A stretch of 15,282 nucleotides of DNA. It comes from an uncultured Clostridia bacterium (GTDB taxonomy: Bacteria > Bacillota > Clostridia > Oscillospirales > Oscillospiraceae). Below, piece by piece: positions 1-6,829 of the stretch. A program made the position numbers and the translations under genes. The stretch spans positions 1 through 15,282 of the forward strand of contig CAMWSZ010000026.1 in the NCBI GenBank assembly GCA_947177005.1. The letters run 5' to 3'. The notes beneath the pieces are model-generated. The model was given only the letters and a program-made list of their open reading frames with translations. It was not told the DNA's origin and made no database searches. The first letter of the stretch is position 1, and each line of letters starts with the position of its first letter.

Positions 1-36
1 TTCAAGCTTAGGAATCCACAAACATTCTTTTAGCAT
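1..36 (-). CDS. 5' end of an unidentified gene, cut by the window edge
   Basis: An ATG at 36 to 34 on the minus strand opens a reading frame that stays open to the window edge. It gives 12 residues beginning MLKECLWIPKLE. A good ribosome site, GAGGAGAG (complement of 42-49), lies about 7 bases upstream. The product cannot be named from 12 codons. The gene runs divergently from the GH13 glycosidase and shares its 195-base control region. I call it on the start codon, ribosome site and upstream promoter-like sequence only; a chance short frame is the alternative. Confidence 0.6.
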   Translation of the reverse strand, partial: MLKECLWIPKLE

Positions 37-50
37 AAAATCTCTCCTCT

Positions 51-66
51 GCAAATTCCGATTTGC
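51..66. repeat. Short perfect inverted repeat in the leader of the minus-strand partial gene
   Basis: GCAAAT at 51-56 and ATTTGC at 61-66 form a perfect 6-base dyad with a 4-base spacer. It falls between the proposed -10 box and the ribosome site of the partial gene at the window start. It could be a small operator or a weak RNA hairpin; six-base arms alone are modest evidence. Confidence 0.35.
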
Positions 67-69
67 CAT

Positions 70-99
70 ATTATAATATTATCATAAGCATCCAACCAA
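70..99 (-). promoter_or_regulatory. Candidate promoter of the partial gene at the window start
   Basis: On the minus strand a perfect TATAAT (complement of 70-75) lies 18 bases downstream of TTGGTT (complement of 94-99), a 3 of 6 match to the -35 box. The -35 is poor and overlaps the palindrome at 95-115, which would suit a promoter under activator or repressor control. The AT-rich surroundings make a chance -10 match possible. Confidence 0.4.
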
Positions 100-115
100 T
101 TCAATATGAATTGGT
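95..115. promoter_or_regulatory. 21-base palindrome, probable operator
   Basis: ACCAATTCA at 95-103 and TGAATTGGT at 107-115 are perfect 9-base inverted arms around ATA. There is no following T-run, so it does not look like a terminator. It overlaps the candidate -35 of the minus-strand partial gene and lies about 47 bases upstream of the -35 of the GH13 gene, so one dimeric regulator bound here could act on both. The size and symmetry suit a winged-helix or helix-turn-helix dimer; the regulator is not identifiable. Confidence 0.55.
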
Positions 116-161
116 GTATTCCAGCAACCATTATCTTAAAAGGGACGTTGGAAGGATTCTT

Positions 162-190
162 TTGACATCCGGCGCGTTTTCTAGTATACT
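162..190 (+). promoter_or_regulatory. Promoter of the GH13 glycosidase
   Basis: TTGACA at 162-167 and TATACT at 185-190 are separated by 17 bases, close to an ideal vegetative sigma factor promoter. The expected transcript start near 197 leaves a short leader of about 35 bases before the ATG at 232, which holds the ribosome site AAGGAG at 217-222. Confidence 0.85.
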
Positions 191-231
191 GAGGGAACGG
201 CAAACAGCCGAAAGAAAAGGAGTTAACAGCA

Positions 232-1542
232 ATGTGGTTTGACGAAGCAGTTATCTATCAGATTTATCCTCTGGGCCTGTGCGGCGCACCCAGAGAGAAC
301 GACGGCGTCCAGGAGCACCGGATTCTGCGTGTACGGGATTGGATCAGCCATATCAAAAAAACAGGGGCTGATACCATTCTCTTCAACCCGGTATTCGAGA
401 GCGACCGCCACGGCTACGACACCCGTGATTACTTTACCATTGACAAACGTCTGGGGACCAATGAGGAATTCAAACAGGTCTGCGGCGCCATTCACGATGC
501 GGGTATGCGGGTCATGCTGGACGGCGTGTTCAACCATGTGGGCCGGGGCTTCTGGGCCTTCCGTGACGTACAGGAGAAGAAATGGGACAGCCCCTATAAG
601 GACTGGTTCCACATCAGCTTCGACGGCAATACCGGTTATAACGACGGCTTCTGGTACGAGGGCTGGGAGGGACATCAGGAACTGGTCAAGCTGAACCAGA
701 ACCACCCCGACGTGATCCGTCATCAGTTCGACGCGATCCAGTCCTGGGTGGACCAGTTCGACATCGACGGCCTGCGTCTGGATGTGGCCTACTGCCTCAG
801 TCCCGACTGCCTGCGCCGCCTGCGGGGCTTTGCCAACACCGTCAAACCGGATTTCGTCCTCATGGGCGAAACGCTCCACGGGGATTATAACCGCTGGATG
901 AGTCCGGAGTTCTGCCACTCCGTCACGAACTATGAGTGTTACAAGGGCCTCTGGTCCAGCTTCAATTCCATGAATATGTTCGAAATCGGCCACAGCCTGG
1001 CCCGGCAGTTCGGGCCGGAGAACTGGACGCTGTATAAGGGCTGTCATCTGCTCAGCTTCCTGGACAACCACGACGTGGAGCGTATCGCAAGCCGTCTGAC
1101 CAACAAGGCGCATCTGCTCCCCGCCTACGGCCTGATTTTCGGGATGCCCGGCGTACCGGCTGTGTATTACGGCAGCGAGTGGGGCATTGAGGGCAGGAAA
1201 TCCGATGGTGACGACACTCTGCGACCCGCCATAGAGACGCCGGAGTGGACCGGTCTGACCGGTGAGATTGCAAAAATGGCCGGGGCTCATAAAAAGAGCC
1301 GCGCCCTGTGCTATGGCTCCTACCGCAATGTTGTTCTGACCAACAAACAGATCATTTTTGAGCGTGCCGTGGAGGGCGAACGGGTCCTGGTAGCGGTGAA
1401 CGCGGACGGTGCTCCCTATGTAGCCCATTTCGACGCGGGCTGCGGGCGGGCTACAGATCTGATTACCGGCAAGCTCCACGACTTCGGCGGCGGCAGTGAA
1501 ATGCCCCCTTACAGCGTTGCCTTCTGGCAGTGCGAACGCTGA
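232..1542 (+). CDS. GH13 alpha-amylase-family glycosidase (cytoplasmic)
   Basis: This 436-residue enzyme should hydrolyse or transfer alpha-glucosidic bonds in maltodextrin-like sugars. The conserved GH13 blocks are visible: region I DGVFNH at 97-102, region II GLRLDVA with nucleophile D184, region III with acid/base E213 in LMGETLHG, and region IV FLDNHD with D281. The barrel opens with the usual VIYQIYP at 7-13, and the last 80 or so residues look like the small C-terminal beta domain. There is no signal peptide, so it probably acts on imported oligosaccharides. ATG at 232 has AAGGAG 9 bases upstream and a strong promoter. It is transcribed alone; its stop touches that of the convergent repressor gene. 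The family is secure, but the subfamily and substrate (maltodextrin glucosidase, cyclomaltodextrinase-like or other) are not visible by eye. Confidence 0.93.
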   Translation: MWFDEAVIYQIYPLGLCGAPRENDGVQEHRILRVRDWISHIKKTGADTILFNPVFESDRHGYDTRDYFTIDKRLGTNEEFKQVCGAIHDAGMRVMLDGVFNHVGRGFWAFRDVQEKKWDSPYKDWFHISFDGNTGYNDGFWYEGWEGHQELVKLNQNHPDVIRHQFDAIQSWVDQFDIDGLRLDVAYCLSPDCLRRLRGFANTVKPDFVLMGETLHGDYNRWMSPEFCHSVTNYECYKGLWSSFNSMNMFEIGHSLARQFGPENWTLYKGCHLLSFLDNHDVERIASRLTNKAHLLPAYGLIFGMPGVPAVYYGSEWGIEGRKSDGDDTLRPAIETPEWTGLTGEIAKMAGAHKKSRALCYGSYRNVVLTNKQIIFERAVEGERVLVAVNADGAPYVAHFDAGCGRATDLITGKLHDFGGGSEMPPYSVAFWQCER

Positions 1543-2046
1543 TTACTGTTTCAGCAAAAATCCCGCCTCATCCAGCTGTTCCTCCACGCGGCGGAACGCC
1601 GCCTCATCCGGACAGGACAGGGTGTGCAGATGCACGCCCTCCGTGAGACAGGAGAGGGGCTGCGCGGCGTTGCAGCGGAGGATGAACTGCTGGACATCGT
1701 AGCGGCTGGAGAGCTGGAGTGCGCCCGTCAGCTGGCCGTAGACCGGATGCTCAACGACCACGTCCAGCACGGTACAGCCGTTGTCCACCATGATTTGCAG
1801 CTCGGTCTGCATATCCTCCGAACGGTGGCGGCAGGCGGTCCGCCGGAGCAGGCCGCTGTGATTTTGCAGCTGGTAGCCCCGGGCGGCGGCAATGACCGGC
1901 GCGCCCCCGGCACGCAGCAGCGCAATGTCGCCGACAATCAGCTGCCGGCTGACATGAAAGTGTCCCGCCAGCGCGGAGGCGCTGACAGGCTGGGTGGAGT
2001 TGTTGAGAATATCCAGAATGGCGGTGCGGCGTTCCGCTGCGGTCAT
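1543..2046 (-). CDS. niaR: NiaR-type niacin-responsive transcriptional repressor (HTH plus 3H domain)
   Basis: This 167-residue protein has an N-terminal helix-turn-helix at about 5-60 (VSASALAGHFHVSRQLIVGD, residues 21-40) and a C-terminal 3H domain. The domain's characteristic histidines are visible: H74 in CRHRSE, H100 in VVEHPVYG, and H139 and H141 in LTEGVHLHTL. In NiaR (YrxA) of Bacillus and Thermotoga this domain binds metal and the protein represses NAD-synthesis or niacin-uptake genes when niacin is present. I chose ATG at 2046 over upstream starts because it begins the HTH fold directly, has a purine-rich AAGGGGG about 8 bases upstream and lies correctly below a promoter at 2086-2115. 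The frame extends upstream to 2232, but that part crosses the promoter and looks non-coding. No niacin transporter or nad gene is in the window, so its targets lie elsewhere. Confidence 0.88.
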   Translation of the reverse strand: MTAAERRTAILDILNNSTQPVSASALAGHFHVSRQLIVGDIALLRAGGAPVIAAARGYQLQNHSGLLRRTACRHRSEDMQTELQIMVDNGCTVLDVVVEHPVYGQLTGALQLSSRYDVQQFILRCNAAQPLSCLTEGVHLHTLSCPDEAAFRRVEEQLDEAGFLLKQ

Positions 2047-2085
2047 GGCGTGGGCCCCCTTCTTGGATTCGTTTATTTTAACAAT

Positions 2086-2115
2086 AGTATAGCGCGATAA
2101 CCGCCTGTTCGTCAA
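2086..2115 (-). promoter_or_regulatory. Promoter of the niaR-like gene
   Basis: On the minus strand TTGACG (complement of 2110-2115) and TATACT (complement of 2086-2091) are 18 bases apart. The leader to the ATG at 2046 would be about 33 bases. It supports the shorter start of the repressor, since the longer frame would run through this promoter. Confidence 0.75.
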
Positions 2116-2162
2116 GGAAAAGCACAAAAGGATTTTTCGGAAAATTTTCCGGGAATTTGTGC

Positions 2163-2191
2163 TTGCGTTTGGGGCGCGGATGTGTGATAAT
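2163..2191 (+). promoter_or_regulatory. Promoter of the HD-domain gene
   Basis: TTGCGT at 2163-2168 and GATAAT at 2186-2191 are 17 bases apart. The -10 is preceded by TGT, an extended -10 (TGn) arrangement that can compensate for the imperfect boxes. It points at the HD-domain gene and is separate from the divergent repressor promoter. Confidence 0.6.
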
Positions 2192-2253
2192 AGGGGTGCA
2201 GTGATACAAAAGACAATTGACCCAACAGGCAATCAGATCGGAGGTAACCGCTA

Positions 2254-2763
2254 TTGAGCTTTCAGGAAATGACCCAGGACATCATCAGCCATCCTCTTTT
2301 TATCGAACTTCGGGATGTTCAGCACCACGGCGGAGAAAATTCACTGTATATGCACTCTGTAGACACCGCGAAATGTGCGTACAAGCTGGCGCGGAAGTTC
2401 CATATGCCGGAGGAACGGGTATGTTCCGTCACACGGGCCGCGCTGCTCCACGACTTTTTTGGATACGATTGGCAAAGCGAACGGCATAAACGGTATAAGA
2501 AATACTATTCCGGCTGGCAGCGTATCACACATATGCACGCATTCATTCACGGGGCCCATGCGGCCCACCGGGCCAACCGTATCTTTGGCCTGAACGCCCG
2601 CCAGCAGGCCGCCATTACCAGCCACATGTTTCCTCTGGCCCCCATACCAACCAATTCGGAAGCGTGGATTCTGACTCTGGCGGATAAGATTGTCGCCTCT
2701 CGAGAGGTGGGCGTAACCGTCGGCTGGCATGTCCGCAAAATGTACCAAAAGGTCAAAAGCTGA
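2254..2763 (+). CDS. HD-domain phosphohydrolase family protein
   Basis: This 169-residue protein carries the metal-binding pattern of the HD superfamily: H34 in LYMHSVDTA, the adjacent pair H66-D67 in ALLHDFFGYD, and D144 in LADKIVA. Histidines at 93, 95, 99, 102 and 124 may add to a second metal site. HD proteins hydrolyse nucleotides, (p)ppGpp, cyclic dinucleotides or other phosphoesters; nothing here shows which. The start is TTG at 2254, with GGAGG at 2240-2244 nine bases upstream. The first internal ATG (residue 6) would put that site about 24 bases away. It is monocistronic, with its own promoter and a strong terminator just after the stop. No membrane segment or extra domain is seen, and it is short for a diguanylate-type (HD-GYP) enzyme, which also would show the GYP motif. 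Confidence 0.85.
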   Translation: MSFQEMTQDIISHPLFIELRDVQHHGGENSLYMHSVDTAKCAYKLARKFHMPEERVCSVTRAALLHDFFGYDWQSERHKRYKKYYSGWQRITHMHAFIHGAHAAHRANRIFGLNARQQAAITSHMFPLAPIPTNSEAWILTLADKIVASREVGVTVGWHVRKMYQKVKS

Positions 2764-2769
2764 CCACCG

Positions 2770-2805
2770 AAAGAGCCGTCCCCAAAAACGGGGACGGCTC
2801 TTTTT
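2770..2805 (+). terminator. Strong intrinsic terminator after the HD-domain gene
   Basis: Arms 2770-2783 (AAAGAGCCGTCCCC) and 2790-2803 are perfectly complementary over 14 bases with a 6-base loop, and the right arm runs into five T residues (2801-2805). It starts 7 bases after the HD-gene stop. The same hairpin may also stop the convergent transcript of the solute-binding lipoprotein gene, although the minus-strand U-run is only three bases. Confidence 0.92.
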
Positions 2806-2846
2806 GCGCAGGTATATGATTTGAACGGCCCGGCTGTTTTGCCCCG

Positions 2847-4139
2847 CTAATCATTTTGGTTGGCGGTCTCCGAAAACTCCCTGACCGCCGCCCTGATCTC
2901 TTCGCCTGCGCCGATTTTTTGCAGCATGGTCCACCACGCGGTCCGGGCGGTGGTCCAGTTGGGTGTGATCTGATAGTAGTCACCTACATAGGGAATAAAT
3001 TGGCTGTACTTTGTCATCAGCGCGTCATTTTCATAGAGATTCTGCATATCCTTTACCGGCCAGAAGTGCGCGATCTGTACCGCGCGGGAATAGACGGAGT
3101 CATTGCCGGCAATGAAGCGGATAAACGATTTGGCGGCCTCGATTTTTTCCGCATCCCCACTGTCGAACACGCCGAAGCCCCAGATGCCGCCCTGCAATTT
3201 CGGCTGGCCGGAGCTGGTGGGGAAGGTCATTGGAAGGACGGTAAAATGCAGATCCTGCTTTTTGACCGTGCGGGAAATCTCAAACGAACAGTTCCAGCAG
3301 AACGCCATTGCCAGTTCCCCCTGACAGAACCGGTCGATTTCACCGTTCCCGTTCAGCTCGGGCTCGAAGTCAATGCCGTCCAGCTCATAGAGCAGCTGCA
3401 AGGCTTGGATATTTTCCTCACTCTCCACTACATAGCGGGTATGGGCCTCGTCGGTGAAAGAGCCGCCGTACAGATTGTTCACCAGCGCACGGGTTCCCTG
3501 ATCTCCGCCCTGGCCGCCGCAGTATACCGCGCCCACATGCTCCTGGCCGTAGGCCCGCAGCGCCTGGACCGCGCTGGCAAAGCCCTCCGCCGTCCATGTA
3601 TGGTTCTCCTCGTCCAGATACTGCAAGGCGTCCGCGGCCCGGAACAGGTCATAATTGACGGCCATGCAGTGTGCGCTCATGCAGATGGGATATACATAGT
3701 ATTCCCCGCTGCTTTGACGGCAGGCGGTCCGGACGGACTCGTAGATATCCGCGCCGCTCTCCTCCCAGAGATCGGTCAGATCCAGCATCAGACCGCGGCT
3801 GCCCCAGTTGGTGACAAGCCGCTCCGGACTCTCCAGCACCAGATCCGGCGGAGTGCCGCTGGCAATGGCTTTTTCCATTCGGGTGTCGCCGGTATCATAG
3901 TTCAGATATTCTACAGATACGCGGATATCCGGATATGCTTTCCGGAAGCTGGTGAGCAGTCTGGAAACGGAGGTAGGATTTCCCCAGTCCCCCACCTGAT
4001 ACGCCCAGAGCGTAATCTCCACAGGCTCCTTTTGCTGCCGGGTATCATCCGGCTCCCCCGCAATGCGGGACGTTTCGGCGCAGGCCGTCAGACACAGGAT
4101 GGACAACAGCAGGAGCATCCTGGTCAGCGCTTTCCACAT
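2847..4139 (-). CDS. Sugar-type extracellular solute-binding lipoprotein, paired with a histidine kinase
   Basis: This 430-residue protein resembles the large carbohydrate-binding proteins of ABC importers (SBP_bac_1 family). The N-terminus has a basic start, a leucine-rich stretch and the lipobox LTAC with C20 as the lipid-anchored residue, so it should sit on the outer face of the membrane. The mature part starts with a family-typical VEITLWAYQ, then a segment like AYPDIRVSVEY, and is rich in aromatic residues that commonly contact sugars. ATG at 4139 is preferred over ATG at 4154: GGAGG lies 8 bases before the former and nothing before the latter. It begins 19 bases after the kinase stop on the same strand, so the two are very likely cotranscribed. 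No permease or ATPase follows; the next gene is convergent. A role as a ligand-presenting partner of the kinase is my inference; supplying a distant transporter is the alternative. Confidence 0.88.
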   Translation of the reverse strand: MWKALTRMLLLLSILCLTACAETSRIAGEPDDTRQQKEPVEITLWAYQVGDWGNPTSVSRLLTSFRKAYPDIRVSVEYLNYDTGDTRMEKAIASGTPPDLVLESPERLVTNWGSRGLMLDLTDLWEESGADIYESVRTACRQSSGEYYVYPICMSAHCMAVNYDLFRAADALQYLDEENHTWTAEGFASAVQALRAYGQEHVGAVYCGGQGGDQGTRALVNNLYGGSFTDEAHTRYVVESEENIQALQLLYELDGIDFEPELNGNGEIDRFCQGELAMAFCWNCSFEISRTVKKQDLHFTVLPMTFPTSSGQPKLQGGIWGFGVFDSGDAEKIEAAKSFIRFIAGNDSVYSRAVQIAHFWPVKDMQNLYENDALMTKYSQFIPYVGDYYQITPNWTTARTAWWTMLQKIGAGEEIRAAVREFSETANQND

Positions 4140-4158
4140 TCTTTCCACCTCCATGTAA

Positions 4159-6714
4159 TCAGTGCTTGGTGTATTGGCCGATCAGTCTGGAGACCTCGCC
4201 GATATCAATAGGCTTTGGGGTATGTGCGTTCATGCCGCACTCCAGACACCGCTGGATATCGTCATGGAATGCGTCCGCGCTCACCGCGATAATCGGCACG
4301 CTCTCCGCGTCGGGCCGCTGGGAGGAACGGATTGTTCTGGCGGCTTCGAATCCGCTCATCTGCGGCATCCGCAGGTCCATTAAAACGATATTATACCAGC
4401 CGGGCGGCGACTGCGTGAATTTTTCCACACAGATGAGACCGTTTTCTGCCCAATCCACCTCCAGCCCCATGTCCTGAAGCAGTTCATTGGCGATCTCATA
4501 ATTCAGCTCGTTGTCCTCAGCCAGCAGGACCCGCATGCCGTTGAAATCCGGCAACTCTTCCTCCGCCTCCTGCGGGACGGATTCCAGTATGTATTTCCGC
4601 AGGCTGTAATACAGGGTGGAACGGAAGAGGGGTTTTGTGATACAGCCGGTGATTCCGGCGGGCTTTGCCCATTCCTCGATCTCTGTCCACTCCTCGTCGG
4701 ACAGAAGCAGGACCGGCACCCAGATCTCCTCGTGCATTTTCTGCACGGCGCAAAGTCCTTCCTCAAAGGGAAGGTTCCAGTTCAGCAGGATGAAGTGGAA
4801 CGCCTTGTCCATATATCTCGTCTTCACCAGATTGGCGGCCTGTTCCGCGTCCCCGGCGCTCTCTGCGTACAGGCCAATGGATGTCAGCGTCTCCACCGCT
4901 GCCTCACGTGTCAGGGGGTCGCTGTCCACCACCAGAATATTACGTTTCGGCAGATGCAGGTCCAGCTCCTGCACATGGGTTTTCTCCAGATCCAGAATCA
5001 CATGGAATTCACTGCCCTTACCCGGCTCGCTGTCTACCGTAATAGTACCCTGCATCGCGTCCACCAGATGCTTTGTAATGGTCAGGCCCAGTCCGGACCC
5101 GGCGGCCTGCTGCACCCGGGCGTGGTCCTCCCGGACAAAGGCGTCAAAGATCCGCTCCTGAAGCTCTTTCTCGATCCCGATGCCGGTGTCCTTCACCGTC
5201 AGATGCGTCCGGATAAACGCGCTGCCCTTTGGGGACTCCTCCTGCCGGACCAGCAGCCGGATCTCGCCGCCCGCGGGGGTGAACTTGACCGCGTTGCCCA
5301 ACAGATTCAGAAGGATCTGGGTCAGGCGGACGGTGTCGCCCAGGACATTTTCAAAGAGGACGTTTTTGGTGTACACATGAAAAACCTGCTGTTTCTCTAT
5401 GGCTTGGGACTGGATCAGCGGCATCAGATTGGAGGCGATCTCCTTCAGCGACACCGGCTCCTGATGTACCTGCAATTCTCCCCGCTCGATCTTGGACATA
5501 TCCAGGATATCATTGAGCAGGCTCAGCAGGTGGCGGCTGGACACATTGATCTTTTTCAGACAGGACCGCACCTGCGGCGTGTTGTTGATATTGGCAATGG
5601 CGACCGTCGTCATGCCCATAATACCGTTCATGGGTGTGCGGATATCGTGGCTCATGTTGGACAGGAATTCGCTCTTTGCCTGACTGGCCCGCTCGGCACT
5701 TTCACGGGCGTGGTCTGCGCTCTGTTTGGCCTCGTCCAGCTCCTGCACCTGCTGCCGCGTCATGCGGTAGTATTTGATAAAGCCCAGTATCAGCATGCCT
5801 AAAATCAGGCAGCAGCCCCCTAGCGATACCTGCATCCACCGGTTCCCCAGACTGGAAATCGTCTGATCCAAGGTGCTGTAGGGCAGATACAGGACCAGAT
5901 ACCACCCGGAATCCGGAAGGGAGGAGCAGTACAGATGCCACCGGCTGTCCTTCATTTGGACCTGACAGGTATAGTCACGCTTTTCCGCCATGGCGGCGGT
6001 CATTTCCCGCACCATATCTTCCCCTGTTCCGCCCGACAGAGGCCAGTATAATTGGGCGGCGCGGTCGAAATAGTTGTTGTCGTCCTGCATGGTCCGGCCC
6101 GGGATGATGAAGCTGCCGTCCCGGCGGATGATGGAGTAATTTGCCATTGACTCATTGATATTTTGTGTCAAAGTATAGTCCAGATAACTGATGGGCAGAC
6201 CGGCCACCAGCGCGATACTTGTGTCGCCGTCCTCCAGCGGGTACCGTGCGGGGACGGACACCATGACCACCGGGGTCCCGTTGACATCCTGTCCCGCGCC
6301 CACCTGCTCCACGCCCCGGTGCAGGGACTGCCGGAACGTCTCGGCATATAATTGCAGGTCCGCGCCGTAGACCATTTCGAACCGGTCGTCCTTTGTATAG
6401 AAGGCCAGATACTCGAATCCCCTGGCCCGGGCGAGATAGGCAAGGGATACACGCATGGCAGCCAGATCGGACCGGCTGTCCGGCGGCACGGCGTCCACCA
6501 GTCCCGACACCTGGCTGAGCTGCAATTCCATTGTTGTACCGAAGTGGGCGGCGACCTGCTCACTGATTCCGGACATATAGAGAACGCCGATATCCGTGAT
6601 AGCATCCGCGCCCATTCTGCTGCTCCAGATAGTCTGGACGCTGAACACGATGATGCAGAAGATAGAAACCAGCAGTACGCCTGATCCCAAAAACCGAGTG
6701 ATTCTATTCTCCAA
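4159..6714 (-). CDS. Hybrid sensor histidine kinase with two receiver domains
   Basis: This 851-residue membrane kinase has a first transmembrane segment at about 9-30, an extracytoplasmic sensor of about 260 residues (probably double Cache), a second segment at 293-316 and a coiled linker at 320-350. HisKA follows with H356 in FLSNMSHDIRTP. The ATPase domain shows the N box with N474, DTGIGI at 509-514 and GSGLGL at 539-544. Two receivers follow. The second (about 727-848) is canonical, with E733-D734, phosphoacceptor D780 in LMDLRMP, S812 and K834. The first (about 590-710) keeps D597, D599 and K694 but has N645 in LLNWNLP where the phosphoacceptor aspartate belongs. No HPt domain is seen. 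The start is TTG, the first in-frame start after a TGA two codons upstream, with AAAGGGG about 11 bases before it. It heads a two-gene operon with the solute-binding lipoprotein. Its output partner is not in the window. Confidence 0.93.
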   Translation of the reverse strand: MENRITRFLGSGVLLVSIFCIIVFSVQTIWSSRMGADAITDIGVLYMSGISEQVAAHFGTTMELQLSQVSGLVDAVPPDSRSDLAAMRVSLAYLARARGFEYLAFYTKDDRFEMVYGADLQLYAETFRQSLHRGVEQVGAGQDVNGTPVVMVSVPARYPLEDGDTSIALVAGLPISYLDYTLTQNINESMANYSIIRRDGSFIIPGRTMQDDNNYFDRAAQLYWPLSGGTGEDMVREMTAAMAEKRDYTCQVQMKDSRWHLYCSSLPDSGWYLVLYLPYSTLDQTISSLGNRWMQVSLGGCCLILGMLILGFIKYYRMTRQQVQELDEAKQSADHARESAERASQAKSEFLSNMSHDIRTPMNGIMGMTTVAIANINNTPQVRSCLKKINVSSRHLLSLLNDILDMSKIERGELQVHQEPVSLKEIASNLMPLIQSQAIEKQQVFHVYTKNVLFENVLGDTVRLTQILLNLLGNAVKFTPAGGEIRLLVRQEESPKGSAFIRTHLTVKDTGIGIEKELQERIFDAFVREDHARVQQAAGSGLGLTITKHLVDAMQGTITVDSEPGKGSEFHVILDLEKTHVQELDLHLPKRNILVVDSDPLTREAAVETLTSIGLYAESAGDAEQAANLVKTRYMDKAFHFILLNWNLPFEEGLCAVQKMHEEIWVPVLLLSDEEWTEIEEWAKPAGITGCITKPLFRSTLYYSLRKYILESVPQEAEEELPDFNGMRVLLAEDNELNYEIANELLQDMGLEVDWAENGLICVEKFTQSPPGWYNIVLMDLRMPQMSGFEAARTIRSSQRPDAESVPIIAVSADAFHDDIQRCLECGMNAHTPKPIDIGEVSRLIGQYTKH

Positions 6715-6774
6715 CGCTCATTTTTCCCCTTTCTATACTGGCTTCCATTTGATTGTAACCATTTATTTACAGCA

Positions 6775-6803
6775 AGTATATCACAGGAGACGTACAATTT
6801 CAA
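6775..6803 (-). promoter_or_regulatory. Promoter of the kinase/solute-binding protein operon
   Basis: On the minus strand TTGAAA (complement of 6798-6803) and TATACT (complement of 6775-6780) are 17 bases apart. The leader to the TTG at 6714 is about 55 bases. It lies just below the MATE gene stop at 6830, so the kinase operon can be transcribed independently even though it is on the same strand. No obvious terminator separates the two, so read-through is possible. Confidence 0.8.
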
Positions 6804-6829
6804 TGAATATTTAACCAGCGTGAAAAAAT

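Noticed and set aside
223..1479. Long open frame (418 codons) on the minus strand across the glycosidase gene
   Set aside because: It is the antisense of a gene with intact GH13 catalytic motifs, has no recognisable domains or ribosome site, and arises from the high third-position GC of the real gene.
2047..2232. N-terminal extension of the niacin repressor to 2232
   Set aside because: It would add 62 residues unlike the family and run through the promoter at 2086-2115; the ATG at 2046 begins directly at the HTH domain.
2856..4211. Long open frame (451 codons) on the plus strand across the solute-binding lipoprotein gene
   Set aside because: It is antisense to a lipoprotein with a clear lipobox and family pattern, it runs into the kinase gene, and it has no promoter or ribosome site.
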